The position numbers and the translations under genes are program-made. 64,000 bases of DNA from Aplidium turbinatum (lineage: Eukaryota > Chordata > Ascidiacea > Aplousobranchia > Polyclinidae): NCBI GenBank assembly GCA_918807975.1, contig OU964932.1, positions 19,313,501-19,377,500 on the forward strand, read 5' to 3'. Below, one piece after another: positions 45,681 through 58,010 of this stretch (position 1 is its first letter; every line of letters begins with the position of its first letter). The notes under the pieces were generated by a model. It did no database searches. It had not been told where the DNA came from and saw nothing but the letters and a program-made list of their open reading frames with translations.

Positions 45681-46190
45681 ATGTATTAATGATTTAAATA
45701 AGCACTACTCCTGAAAAAACACTAATATTAACAATGAAGTAATAGCCTACTCTTACGTTAATTGTTATTGTTTGGCATATCCAGGGCACGAATAAAAAGG
45801 CACTATGAAGCGCAGTAGGCTGTGCGGCATATAGACGCGAATATGTTTGCTGTGTTGTAATTAAAATCAAAAATTTTGCTGCCCGTGAAAGCAGATAAAT
45901 GAAATCACTGTAATTTGGAGTAGGACCGCCTGGCCCGACAAAAACAAAATATTTAAACAAACTCAATGTTTTATTTTTTAACGCGTGAGCTAGGCTAGTC
46001 TACATGTAGGCTACCACATTCACCATGTATCGGCAGAAAACCATAATAAAATAATTCCAAAATAAAACTCTAGTCTAGTTCAAATCACAGACTATGGGAC
46101 TGTGTAATGATGTAATTTGGACCACAAAGAACATCAAGAAAAGTATTAAGGATAAAAGTAAACCAAATATTGTTGTTTAAGCTTTTAATG
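45681..46190. other. Intergenic, nothing recognised
   Basis: A 90-codon - strand frame (45694-45966) has no known motif. Confidence 0.5.
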
Positions 46191-46191
46191 A

Positions 46192-46613
46192 ATGATTATT
46201 GTTAATGTAAATCCAATAAATTATTCCAGCCTGTCTAGGTGTCTTTACGTGGAAAGATGTCCTTGTAATTGAGAAGGAGCGATCTTCCTTGCGTCAGCAC
46301 TACCTGACTGCTCACTGTAGAACAGCGGGCATGTGTTTCGCTAACCATACAGGGGTAGCCTACACACTATAGCCATCAAAACTTTTCCCAAAAACATGTG
46401 TTTACCAAGAGCTCAGCAATTTTGAGAACTATGTGGCAAGAACTAGTGGTGCGGTACTGATGAGCCCAGCCTCACGGGCGAAACAAGTGTCTATCGCTGA
46501 GTTCTTGCTACAATCAACTACCGAGAAACACGAGAAAGATTATTGTTGATGTAAATGCAATAAATTATTCTAGCCTGTTAGGTGTTTTCACATGGAAAGA
46601 TGTCCTTGTACTT
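46192..46613. repeat. Pair of 75-bp direct repeats next to the inner arm boundary
   Basis: 46192-46268 and 46537-46613 both read GATTATTGTT..ATGTAAAT..AATAAATTATT..AGCCTGT..AGGTGT..GGAAAGATGTCCTTGTA. The second copy is the start of the right arm and its inverse is at about 20450-20503. Confidence 0.75.
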
Positions 46614-47484
46614 GTAATGCGTTGCTCTGCTGCTGGTGTGTAGCCTACAGTGCATTGCTCTGATAATAAAAAATATATTTTTATCGCTTGATCTGCAGTT
46701 CAAGAAGCCATGTCACGCGTGGATGGTAAATGCATTCAACCGTGAAAACAAACGAAGGGACCTTTCGCAACTTATTTGTTTGCACTTTGCAGAGATTTCA
46801 ACAAGCCCTGCGTTGACCAGAATTCACTAGTCAGGAATTTTTTCAAAGAAATATTTCCTGTTACTATGTTGAAGGCGTGTTGGTACAGTAGACATCTGAA
46901 TACGATAAATGTTTCATGTAGAAAGGGGCAATCTATTAAAAGTCAGCAAGACAATACAGCGATAAAAATTTAAACAATGGGCCAGAACAGTAATCTGAAA
47001 CACAAAGAAAGTAAAACCACAATCGCTAACATCCCAACGTTTTGTAAAATGTTACAAGTGGTTTGTTGTTGGTCTCAAAGCAGCTTGCAACTTCGTTTCG
47101 GAAACTTTTTGGCTTGCCCTGTGATACGTGTGAGTTGATCGTGGTTATGCCCTGTGGCTTCAGACCAATGTTATGTCTTTAAAACGTCATTTCAAGTTAT
47201 ATGCAGGTTCGGTTTAATGTCTGTGATGAAAGAATACAAAGGTTAACGAAGAAACGTGTTTGCAATTTAAGGTATTTTTGGTTTTTGAAAACACGGAAAC
47301 TGAGAGACTTTTTGTTGAGTTCGAGGATAAAGACTCAAAACCAAACCTACCACGATTGAAATCATGGAACAGCAAACAACATTATTTTTTTAGCCAGTGT
47401 AGCCTGCTGAAAGTAGCAGATTATTGTATGTTGTTTACAGTTTCATATTTTTTTAGAATTTAGATTAAGTAGCATTAATAAGTC
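46614..47484. other. 5' flank of right P450 gene
   Basis: Mirror of 19101-20390 without the MITE found there at 19455-19921. No promoter can be placed with confidence. Confidence 0.5.
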
Positions 47485-47751
47485 ATGTTAACCAACGTTT
47501 TACAAGATGTTAACTTTACATGGATTTGTTTGGCATTGATTTCATTTTTATATCTGTACTTATGGTTTCGTAAACCTAATAATTTCCCCCCTGGGCCAAG
47601 AGGCCTTCCTATTGTTGGGGCTATTCCTTTTATGGGAAGATATCAAGAAAGACAAATATATAAATGGAGCAAGAAGTATGGACCTGTTATGTCTGTTCGA
47701 CTTGGTTCATAAGACGTAGTTGTACTAAATGATTTTCAGTCTATTTACCAG
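47485..47751 (+). CDS. Right P450 exon 1, with premature stop
   Basis: 267 nt, identical to 18834-19100 (complement) except the single A-to-T change that makes TAA at 47710-47712. Encodes the anchor and hinge [11 protein letters not shown]. Confidence 0.9.
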
Positions 47752-48274
47752 GTAGGGTGTGCTTTAAAACAACATTGATTTTATTTATTAAAAATTATAA
47801 ATGTTTAAATCAGTGGCTACTTTGACCTATAATTAAGTAAAACTAATTTTAGTTATACTTTACCAAGAGATCAGTATTTTACTGACTGATGGGTGTATGT
47901 TTTCGATGAGTGACTTGACCACCACTTAGCGATTTCCTTGCTGTTTTATCCACTGAATATACAGAACTTCATGTTCACATGTTGATTTCACTGTGGCTAT
48001 TTGTCACGTTTCTGATGTTGAGTTATATCGTTTTTCGTAATTTCTGTGATAGCATTTGAAACGGACCTGCTAAAATTTGAACAAAAAGTTGCTTAGGTTA
48101 TATTTAACCAGATTACTGCAATATTTTAATACTACCGTATCTATTCTAAATTTTGTAAACATCACTCTGTAGTGTTTTGAAGTTTTAACAACTAAAATTG
48201 CAATCGTAGAATTTTGAATTTTTTTATTCAATTTATTTCTCTTTGCCGGAATACAACAGTAATGATGAAGTAAC

Positions 48275-48611
48275 CAGGGGCGAGTTTAACCGATGGGGGC
48301 CCAAAGCACTTTTAGATCGGGGGCCCCCCGTGCAAAAACATTTTTCGTACCGCTGGCGCAAAAAGCTTTACTAGGTAACTTGAAAGTAACCCACACCGCT
48401 AATGCCTTTACGCCAAGCTCAGTCACCACCTTGTGACTAAAAAGTAACCTTAAAAGAAAAATGAAGCATTTTGCAGAAACTTTAAAGGCTGAGAAAAAAT
48501 AAGAATAACACAAAGTCACATTTTTTCACGTGGTCGTCGGTGGGTCCTTCAAATGGGGTACCCGGGGCAACTGCACCCTCTGCCGCCCCCCCCCCCCTAA
48601 ATCTGTGCCTG
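48275..48611. mobile_element. hAT MITE, right arm only
   Basis: 337 bp. Ends CAGGGGCGAGTTTAACC and (inverted) CAGGCACAGATTTAG. Flanks GAAGTAAC (48267-48274) and GAAGAAAC (48612-48619), 7 of 8. The left arm has one GAAGTTAC at this place. Same family as 44450-44714. Confidence 0.9.
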
Positions 48612-49856
48612 GAAGAAACAAATAATGTATGGAAACAAAAACAACAAAAGGAAATCAGCTAGTCATCGAAATTGTAATCAATTAGCGTTTATCATCATTA
48701 TAACCACTTCATCCCTAGCCGAGAGTTAGAAGAACTACTTAAATCGTAATTTTAACATGTTTATTAAAATTGTGTAACTTTCAAGGCATCATTTCGCGCA
48801 AAAAGTTTTTGTAAACTGCTGATTTTGGATCGCACCCGAGACAGGGCCTCTGAGAGAAGTTTTTACTAGGGTTACGAAGAGTCATTTCGGGCCCCCCTCT
48901 CACTCCGGGCCCCCTTTGTCTTGGAAAAAAGTGTGATGTTTACTTAGGCGTATTGCACACCACACAACATTTTACTGCAGAATTGGACATTTGTGCGCAA
49001 TGATAGTATCAGGCTGCAATAAAACTATTATTTTGTTTTGTGCATATCATGTGATCTGTCCCTCGCCAATTTGTGTATCCTGCATTGAATTCGTGTGTCA
49101 GTTGTTGATGGTGCTGTTGAGAGGTGTCGCTTGTACATCTTTAATGTAAAATTTTTAAATTCGTTTTTTTATTTCTCTTAGATGTAGCTTATATTATTTC
49201 TGAAGAGGACACTATGTGGTGTCGAAAACGTTGAATTTAGTAGTTTTTTTCATGTTTTTTTGTGTGTTTTTAATGTTAAATCCGTTAACGTTACTGAGTG
49301 TTATATGTAGCTGGTACAAGCCAAGCTCTCTACCAAGGCTCAAACATAACATCTTGTTAAAACATAATCAAGTTAATCATCTGACCAATCCTAACCTTTC
49401 TTCATTAACTTTTGCATTCTCCACATGCCCAGCACTAGCAGAGGTGAACGAGAAAAGTCACTTTTTTGACTCCGGCTCCGCTCCTGCTCCGAAAGTATTC
49501 TCGGGCTCCTGCTCTAACTCCGAAATTCTTTTTGAAGTAAAATAAGCGTGAAACTACCTTTGTTAAATAGTTAGAAAAAAAAACACCCGGGCTTTTTGCC
49601 CGGGTTTTTCTCAAACCTGCCTTTGCGACACTATGCCCTCCCCCCCCCCCCAGACAGGAGAATAACTAACTTCTATGATTTAATTTAGGGTGCTTTTAAC
49701 AGAACATTTTTACACGTAAAGCATTAAATTACTACTTTGGGCCCTTAATTTGCTCGCAAAACACTCGATCACCTTTCTGGGCCCTTTTGCTAGATTACGG
49801 GCCCCCCAGGACTAAAAAATAACGACTTTTATGCTAGAAATCAGTCGTTTAGCATG
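48612..49856. other. Intron 1 of right P450, MITE-derived fragments
   Basis: 'gggccccc' blocks at 48885-48915 and 49740-49810, a CAGGGCCTCTGAGAG terminus at 48844 and a GGAGC-rich stretch at 49470-49530 suggest several decayed hAT MITEs. Ends and target copies could not be matched. Confidence 0.45.
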
Positions 49857-50179
49857 GTTTTAACCAGGGCTGGATTTCAGCCGGAGCGGTCCGGAGCGCC
49901 GCTCCGGAAGCTCGAACAAAAAATTGACTTCTCCGGAACGGCGTTCCGGAAGCTCAAATATTTTATACTCTTATTATGCTTTGTCCTGTTCAGTAAAAGT
50001 ATATCCATAATTCTTGATGAGTCGAACACGTTAAATCGGGTATTCACTCTGATAATATATCTTCGTACCAGTCTTGACGGAAGCGAACCTGTGAATGTAT
50101 TAATTTTGTTGGTCTTTTTGAGCTCGCTATTCTTACAGCGAATGGCATCTATGATTCCCTGAAGAGCTGCCTAAAATCA

Positions 50180-50760
50180 TATCGCATGTCTACAACATTT
50201 TTATCTTCTTGTTTGATTGGTGTTGTATGTGATGGCGCGGCTGTGATGATAGGTCGCAAAAATGGTGTAGCAAAATTGCTTCGTGATGAATTTCCAGACA
50301 TTGTGGTGTGGTATTGTGCAACCATAGATTGGAACTATCGGTTCGTCATGCTGTAAAATCAGTCAGTAATTCGAATCGATTTCGATCTTTTATGGACAAA
50401 CGCTATATAGCCTTTACCACGCTTCTCCTAACAATAGCAGGGAATTGGGTGAATGTGCAGCGGCTGTTGAAGTGCAGTTGTTGAAAATCGGAAGGGTAGG
50501 CCTACTGGACACACGTTGGGTAGCCTCGAGTTTCCGCACAGTTAGTGCAGTCTGGAATGATTTCTCAGCACTTGTCGAATTTTTCAAAAAGGGGGCTATT
50601 ATAGCGACACAAGAGATTCTCGGGAACGTGCGAAATATCAAGGACTCTTGTCGAAGATAACATCCACGGATTTCTTGTTGGACTTGGCTTTAATGTACGA
50701 ATACTTGCAAGAATTATCCGAAATAGTCTAAGCCTTGAATTGTAAAACAGAGCATGTAGG
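50180..50760 (+). pseudogene. KIAA1586-like hAT transposase, part before the insertion
   Basis: Reads VVCDGAAVMIGRKNGVAKLL then RDEFPDIVVWYC (about 50222-50320), and after frame changes GECAAAVEVQLLKIGR and LLDTRWVASSFRTVSAVWND (50445-50660). These match the 'TDGAxVMxGxxxGVxxLL' and 'DTRWVASSFRTVxAVW' blocks of KIAA1586-type hAT proteins. Confidence 0.85.
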
Positions 50761-50815
50761 CAGTGGCGCCGCCAGACCTTCAACAATGGGGGGGCAAAAT
50801 TTTGACAGTGCAAGA

Positions 50816-51679
50816 CAGTAGCGTAGTCAGGAATTTTGAAAAGGGGGTGTTGACGGCCGGCGGGCGAAGCCCGATGGCGTGTTCGCCGAAGGCGACACTT
50901 AGCGACGGGGGGTCTGGGGGGCCTCCCCCAGAAAATTTTGAAAAATTACTTTCAGTTTGGTGCATTCTGAGAGCATTTTCAACAAAATTGTGGGTATGAA
51001 TATTCCTGTAAAATGGTGCTGTTAAGTGGCATAGCAAAAGGATAAGATCATGTTTTCTTCGGCATTTTTCGAAAATAAAGCTAAGTCTCTATGTTTTGTT
51101 GTTGCTAATTCCAGGCTGAGATATTTGAATGTTTAGTATAAGCAAAACTCGCTCTTTTAATGCAGTTTCGTTTAAAATTAGGCAAACTTTGTTTTAGAGA
51201 CATAGGTTGATTTGCTTTTTTTTGCGAGATTATTACAGTTTTATTATTTATCAATTTTCTCCTTAGTTGATCCAAAAAACGATCTTATTCCGGTAAGTCA
51301 CTAACTTTTATGCTTTAAAGTCAACCCAAAGTTTAGAAAATGTAACGTCATAGACGTCATACATCTTGATGAGTGTCAAACAAAAAGCTTTGAGAGAATG
51401 AAGTTACTTTATTTCTGATATATTCAAGTTTTGTATAACGAATAGCTTTTTAGACGTTAATCTATATCGAACAAGCGATCTCAGCAGTTACAGATGGCTT
51501 GCATCCTTGCACAGTTTGACGTGAAATTACATCATAGGCTAAAGCTTTTCTTGCAAACAATATATCAAACTACGCAATATAAAGCAAACTCTCTACCAAA
51601 GCTTTACAATATATTAACATCCGTAAATTCAATTTGAAAGGTTGAAACCCCCAAACCCCCTCCCTTGGCTACGCCACTG
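50816..51679. mobile_element. hAT-like MITE, innermost shell (GTAGCC-terminus family, copy 2)
   Basis: 864 bp. Termini CAGTAGCGTAGTCAGG and (inverted) CAGTGGCGTAGCCAAGG. Perfect 8-bp target duplication GTGCAAGA at 50808-50815 and 51680-51687. Relatives at 691-1190 and from 60046. No transposase. Confidence 0.95.
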
Positions 51680-52615
51680 GTGCAAGACATGCAAGACAGT
51701 GATATATTATTTAATTTCTCTTGTTTTCTACTGCTATAGTCTACTGTAATATAGACTACCAAAAGTCCTACATTTTTGACATGTCTGATCTGTTGAAAAA
51801 AATAAATCACAGTTTGATTCCGTTTGGGACTTGCAACTGCCATTGCTAGCGAAATTCTGCGTAGCTGCACTTTCTGATTATCCAACAGTCTGTTAGTTAA
51901 ATATGCCTCATGCTTTGGACTAGTCTGTCAGTTGATAGAAAAATTATCAAATACTGCACTGAAACGCTGTGAAAACGTTTTTCCATGCTTACAAAATACA
52001 GATGTCAAGATATATCAAACACGGAGGCGGCCACAATATGCGTATTGCGTAGCCGTAGCCTTATGACATTGCGAGCATTAAGGCCAATAAAAGTTAATAG
52101 AACAAATTTACTGTGACGGCCACCAGGCATAGTTTAATTGCAATAAATGCTCTGCAAATTATTTTTTATTCTTAATATTTCTTTTTCCTTTCCACGAAGA
52201 TTTCATCAGGAGAATGCACAATATCAAATGATAAGTTTAAAACACAAAGTTAGCGAACAATTCTTATATTTCTTATTAAGATGCCAAAAATGCAGTATGA
52301 CGGAACAATAGGCTACAGTTAAATTCAACATGTTTCTTCGTTTATTAGACGTGAAAACAAGCTTCACTTATAGTAAAAATAATCAATTAAAACACAAACC
52401 CCAGCCAGCTAATTCTGCTGCTTTTTACATCGATTCAACGTTGTAGGGCGTTGAATCGATGTAAAAAATGTACAATCTTCCTCACGGGGACGCAGGTCTT
52501 ACAATTTATACAATTGTGCATGAAATCCTCGTGGATAGGAAGAAAAAATATTAAGAACAAATAATCATTTAACACCGGTGGAGCATAATTGCAGTTTAAT
52601 AAACTTTAAATAATA

Positions 52616-52870
52616 TTAACACTTAACAGGACTATAACAAACCAAGCTGTTCAACACTCGACAAGGAAAGCAAAATGCGGTATCCTTAGTTTCTGAACAC
52701 TCCAGCCAGAGATAGTCATCAAACCATTGTGAGCGAAATTTTCTACCTTTAACTTTCGAATAGTTGGCCTTGACAGTTTTAATTCGTCCTCTACTAATAA
52801 CATAATTACATGCTTCACGGCATTTTGGCAAAGGGAAGGCAGGATCAAATTTATAATCTTTTAAGTCCAT
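52616..52870 (-). pseudogene. TTF-type zinc finger of a hAT transposase
   Basis: 84 residues: GRKFRSQWFDDYLWLECSET then KDTAFCFPCRVLNS. The 'FQxxWFxxYxWLEYSxxxDxAFCFPCRLF' block is the N-terminal TTF zinc finger of ZMYM1/DUF4371-type hAT proteins. Only this N-terminal part remains, so the middle shell is non-autonomous. Confidence 0.88.
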
Positions 52871-54364
52871 TGTAGAATTTTAGTTGGTAAATAGTAAGAT
52901 TTACTGAATCACTGCTCTAAACAAAGAACACTGATTGTACGATTTAACAAAATTCTCATTTGTTGACATTTGACAAACCTTTTTCCAGAATTCATTTACA
53001 GTACAATGTGATACGCCTAAGCATTATATCACGACTTATTCAAATAGAATCATAATTAACAAATACTCCAGAAAATCTAACATGACCTTTCTTAAATTAC
53101 GATCAAAAGTTCATTTCAATAGCTCAGTTAACAAATGCAGTAATCTATTTCTAAACTGCTAAACAATTCTATCCATTACTACGTGACCCAAAGGAATGTT
53201 CGCTTAGCTGAGCTATTATTGGTGAATTTGAGAAATAATGCTAAGTTCTTCTATTTGAAGCGATGGATTAGGAAAAAGGCTATTCCTGATGCTGAATGTA
53301 AAAACGTTACAGTTGCATAAAAAGGCATTCCTTAACGTTTATGCTGAATATTTCACAATACAACAAATTTTCGAGAAATTGACACAAAGAAATACGTTTA
53401 CAAACAAGTGAACCCATTTAGCATAGAAATTAGAATCAACGTCAAACTGTGCTATGCCAATGTATACACAAATGTAATCTCGCAATAATTAATCAACTGG
53501 AAAGAATCCGACAACACAGGCTATTTTCGATGCGTTAAAAGTTAAATATAACACAATTTCAGAAATATGGGCTCCACTGTATGACAAAAAGCGGCATAGA
53601 CTCCTTTTGAGTCTGAAAACTGTCAGAATCTAAGATAGTTAATAGACTTGTTTTTTCCGGACGCTGCAGACAAAGGGAGAATGTAAATGTTTTTCTGTAA
53701 CCCAACAGACAACCAGTTCATTTGTAGTGTTGTTCATTCGCAATTCAAAAGTTGTACTGAAGAGAGCTAAATGCTCGAAATCCGGATATACAACAAATTC
53801 ATGCTGTATATGAATTGGAATTTAAAGCGAATTGAAGTTCATCTGGTCCTTTGTCTCCATTCATAGAATTTGAGCATACGCTGACGACGAGACAACCTAA
53901 TTTCCAGATAGGAAAGTTTTGATTTCGCTCACACAACTTTTATTTTCACAAAAGTGATGTTACACTGTGGAAGCAAATGACCCTTATGCTTATGCAGCAA
54001 ACAAATTAGACTGAGCTAAAGAATTACAACCGCATGAGGTAAAAGATGATATATTACACAACTAAAAGTGAAATAGCCAACCTAAGCAAGAACCAATCTG
54101 CTGGGCTGCGACTAGAATCACAAAATCATAATAATAACTGCAGCACAAAGAAAAAGTTAAAATAGAAGAGAGAGCTTTCTAGCCCTAACCCCCCCCCCCC
54201 CCCCCCCCTTGCAAACTTGACTTGACTTCAGGTTGGGATCCAAATATTAAAAAAATATATATTAATATGTAATAATAAAAAAAAATTAAAAAGGTGATGC
54301 CCAAAACATTGGGGGGGCAGCTGCCCCGCCTGCCCCCCCCCCTGCCGGCGCCACTGCATGTAGG

Positions 54365-55230
54365 CTACTATTTGAGGTGCAGATAACAAAATTAGTAATC
54401 TTGCAAAATTATTTGAAACATGAAGGAACAAACCCGGACGACATTATGGCATTGCTAAGGATGCTGAAGAAAACTTAGAGTTCAAAGGTGTAGAATTACA
54501 TGTAAACAATTGCAGAAATAGCCCGCTATTCAATCCCCGCATCTTCTACACTGTAAATCAAAAAGTGTAGTTTTAACCACTTTTAGGGGTGGTCTAAAAA
54601 TTCCACTTCTACTTTTTCATTCCCACCCAATAGCCTATTGGGAAAGATGGTCATTTCCACCCTACCTGATATTTTCCACCCAACAGAGAAGGATGTATAA
54701 TCACTTAGAAAATTCTATCCAAGATCGCTTGTTGAATTCAACAGACTTGTCATTCATCAACAGCTGAAAAATACTTGATTCAACTATTTGGCCAGAGGAC
54801 ACAGTAACCTAATGACACACGGAGAAAATGAAATCATTGAAGTGGCAAAAAGATTGCGCTTAGATGAACGCGAAGCTGCTGTGAGAGGACTTCGTGAATA
54901 TATAACTACGAAAAGAAAATCCCAGAGTCTTCAAAATTTGATAACGTCTCTATAATCCCTTCCAATTTCATCGAGCGAGTGTTAGCGCGGATTTTCACAA
55001 ATGATCTTCATACTGACATCTGACCGTGCTTCTCTACACACTGTAACTGTTTCAAGTTTACTCTTTATACGAATGATCCGTCTTCCACTGAGAAATGTTT
55101 AACCAGCGAAGTATGTTGGATCCTGATTACGCCATGGGCGTAACCCGGCAATAGAGACCCGAAGTCGCCAGAGGTTTTATGATTTTGAATACGATAAGTG
55201 TCTTAAAAATTGTGGGCTATAACTTGAAAA
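54365..55230 (+). pseudogene. KIAA1586-like hAT transposase, part after the insertion
   Basis: Reads EVQITKLVILQNYLKHEGTN, further on MTHGENEIIEVAKRLRLDER then EAAVRGLREYIT, and in another frame SSEC..GFSQM with TSDRASLHTVTVSSLLFI, the hAT dimerisation region. Several frame changes show decay. Confidence 0.8.
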
Positions 55231-55714
55231 ATCAAAAATCAAAAGTGGAAAAAACTAAAAACAATTTTTTTTTTTTTTTTCTTAGGCTATAACTTGTATT
55301 TTTTTGTATTATTGTTTCACTAAAATATGAATATTTGCATTGAACAACGCTATACCATCTATAGACCATGATACTTACTTTAGCAACGTTTTAGATACAT
55401 CAAGTGTGTTGTTTCAAAGTCTTATAAAGACATATTTCTGAATTTCTTCTACGGCACCTAGTGCATTTGGAAAGTAAAAAACTAGCGCTCCGGAAGCTAA
55501 TCTTCTGGAAATCCACCACTGGTTTTAACCAAACATTTTTGCGCGTAAACTAAGTTATAAAACCACAATTTCGGGCCCACCAACAAACACAGGCCTGGGC
55601 CCTCAAGGGTACGCCGTACCCTCCGTACCCCTTTCTCATAGGCCTTGACCAGTGACCAGAGACCTTTTAAAACTGACACTGAATTTTTTTTCTGTTTGTC
55701 TCTCAACAAAAGGA

Positions 55715-55850
55715 GTGTATTCGGGCGACAATGTAGCCTATACTGTAGATTGGCTGCGCTGACGCTGTCTGCTTTGTAAAGCGCTGAAACCAACGCATAT
55801 CTGCAAGACTGCAGTGGATATAACCCCGCTGTTAGGCTATTATTTTTATT
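55715..55850 (+). repeat. SINE family 2, tail portion
   Basis: Shares 'gcgctgacgctgtctgctttgtaaagcgctga' and 'gcagtggatataac' style words with 38790-38890. The tRNA-like head is absent. Confidence 0.7.
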
Positions 55851-55989
55851 TACAGTAACCTGAACAATATCGTCTAACACATTTTTTGCTATGGCTTTGC
55901 GAAACTAACCTCCCTTTTCTGATAAGCTCTGTTTTTTGACTTTAGAAGATCTTGATTAATTGATTGAACCTGTATTATTGGACTGGGAA

Positions 55990-56278
55990 AGCTTATTTTA
56001 AAGCCTAATCCTGGTAGTTTTGCATACTTGTAAACTGTAGAGGCTTTGAATTCCTGACGCAGGCCCGGTCACACAGATTGACAGACCAAAGTTTCCGATT
56101 GTTGAAGTCTTGTTGCCGGGGAATTATTCCATCCATTAGATGCCGCTGAATGGAGAGAAGTCCTTAACGTGCATTGCTCAAGCGCACACCCCGAGAGTCG
56201 AACCAGCGCCGCTTGATCTTGAATCTTCTTGATTTACGAAGTTAGCCTACGTGCTTACCAACTGAGCTATTGGGGCGG
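55990..56278 (-). repeat. tRNA-derived SINE (family 1), unsplit mirror of the piggyBac target
   Basis: The reverse complement starts CCCCAATAGCTCAGTTGGTA, has GGTTCGACTC, and runs unbroken through 'caacaagacttcaacaatcgg', exactly where the left copy carries the 5.2-kb piggyBac. Confidence 0.88.
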
Positions 56279-56362
56279 AACTTAAATTCAACTTGTCTTC
56301 AATATTATTTTTGTGTCGATGTCATAGGATGCGCAGACTGACTTTTAGTTTTATTCTTTCAG

Positions 56363-56508
56363 GCTTTTGTGAAGCAACAGTCAAAGTTTTCATACAGACC
56401 ACGTATGCCTTTTTTCATGCAGATTACAGATGGGCATGGTATAGTTTTACCATGCGATGAAAATATGCAAAAAAGACAAAGAAAATTTGGATTCACGACT
56501 TTTCGTAG
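56363..56508 (+). CDS. Right P450 exon 2
   Basis: 146 nt: [20 protein letters not shown] then ITDGHGIVLPCDENMQKRQR. Acceptor ttcag, donor GTAG|gtggga. Confidence 0.92.
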
Positions 56509-57149
56509 GTGGGAAAGTTAAAATAGTTTGTTATGGAAATAGCCCATCACATTCTGCAATCCTACGGCTACACCCGGCTTTAATAGTCTACGGTTTCTTG
56601 AAACAACAAATCTCAAAATATTCTCTTTCGAAACTTGACGCAAAATTCTTTGTCTTGTTTTGTTGCATTGCTATTTTGCATTCATCAAATGCTTGTTATT
56701 TGCACAACAACTTAAATCTAACCTCAGTGTAATTTATTAAGAGATTTCGCTATAGTAATAGCATTTTCAACTTGCACATGTAAAAAAGAAAATTTGAAAA
56801 GTAGGCTACTTAAAACGAACAAATAAAGCAAACTCCAATATTATCAACAAGCTTAAAAATTCTGTTTTAAATAGATGGTTACATAATATTGAAATCAAAC
56901 TCTCCAAGCCTAAATCTTAAAATGGTGTTCTGCCACGATTTCCAACAACTTAGGCTACTGCAGGCCTACTGGTATAAAAGTCAAGATATACATGAACAAT
57001 TGAACATTATCATCCATCAAGTAAATTACAACAGTTGAACAAGACGAATAGCCTACAAAGAAAAACGCAATTTAGTTTACAGTTCATTGCAATAGGTTTA
57101 CATTGATACAACATCAAAAGGAATAAAGTGTGAATGGGCATGGTTGAAA

Positions 57150-58010
57150 AATCTACACTATAGGGGTCGGAGGTTGCTGATGACATGGGAGTAACAAAAA
57201 CTGATTAAGTGGTTAGTCGAATCAATTTCTGTATTAATAGTGGCTTTGATTTTATGTAGCCATTTATCTTCAGCGATGTCTAAGTAGTGTTTGTTGGGTT
57301 GTTTGGCGAAAGTAACGACAAAGCAGTCTGCCAGAGCTGGTTTCTTTTTCAGTTCAATGTTGTGGAATTTTGCACAATGTTTCAATAATGCTGCTTTGTC
57401 ACCGGGTTTATCTGAGTAATTAAAGCTGTTCCAAATAGATCTAAGTGTGGCTCAACATGTGAAAAACTTTGTCATTGTTTGTTCTAGGCCACATAGTGTT
57501 CTTGACATATAGTTCTTGACTGTAATTTTGGCAAGTTAATTTATGTTTGAAACTGAAATTTTTGTTGAGTTTACATTCAATAGAGATGCATTCTTTTATC
57601 ACAGGCTTATGCATTCCATGGTTACCGCGTAGTGCACATTTTCCACATGGTTTGGAGCAGCCTGGTTGGTGTTTCTGTAACCACTAACCAGGGCAATTTT
57701 TTTGTAATTTGTAAGTAAATTTCCCAGCGTGTTTGGCTTTTTATACTTGATCATTTGATTGGGCTGTAGTTTTTTCTGCGTTGGTAGTCTTGAGTAAATT
57801 GGAAATGATGTAGACCAGATTACTCTGTGGGCTTTGGTTGCATTCTTTTGTATGGGTTTAGTTATTTGATCTGTTTATTTTTCAGCAAGTTGAATTTTTT
57901 CTTTGGTTATTTTTTGGGAAAATTTTGATTTTAAAGCTTTATTTTTAAGTTTTTGCAAGCAAATTTGCTTTTTTATTTGGGTTCAAAACGAATCCTTTTT
58001 GCCAATTAAT
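57150..58010 (-). mobile_element. Retroelement 3' fragment (GIY-YIG type), longer copy
   Basis: On the - strand: CGKCALRGNHGMHKPVIKEC, FKHKLTCQNYSQELYVKNTM, and at 57385-57158 CAKFHNIELKKKPALADCFV then NKHYLDIAEDKWLHKIKATI. The order (CGxCxLCGNHG, LTCxx...YVxxT, ALFKHxxxxH, LDxAEDxWxxKIxAxIN) fits the GIY-YIG end of Penelope-like or related retroelements. It is degraded and only the 3' end is present. Same insertion as 7290-7790. Confidence 0.65.

Larger units (their letters stand above)
50761..54356. mobile_element. hAT element, middle shell of the nest
   Basis: 3596 bp including its own insertion. Termini CAGTGGCGCCGCCAG and (inverted) CAGTGGCGCCGGCAG. Perfect 8-bp target duplication CATGTAGG at 50753-50760 and 54357-54364. 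Inside are the MITE 50816-51679 and a TTF-type zinc-finger fragment at 52616-52870. The rest (51690-52600 and 52880-54170) is AT-rich with no gene seen, then C and G runs near the right end. Confidence 0.95.
49865..55521 (+). mobile_element. hAT element, KIAA1586-like, outer shell of a three-level nest
   Basis: 5657 bp including insertions. Termini CAGGGCTGGATTTC and (inverted) CAGTGGTGGATTTC, with 'gctccggaagct' words inside both. Perfect 8-bp target duplication GTTTTAAC at 49857-49864 and 55522-55529. The element's own sequence is 49865-50760 plus 54365-55521; the middle is the hAT at 50761-54356. Confidence 0.95.

Noticed and set aside
46192-46613. Direct repeats considered as a small LTR element
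   Set aside because: Only about 75 bp long, no TG..CA ends, no primer site or coding sequence between them.
48842-49810. Possible further hAT MITE starting CAGGGCCTCTGAGAG
   Set aside because: No matching second terminus or target duplication could be found, so it is left as decayed repeat sequence.
49865-55521. The whole block considered as one large autonomous transposon
   Set aside because: The three sets of 8-bp duplications show three separate insertions, and the coding parts come from two different hAT groups.
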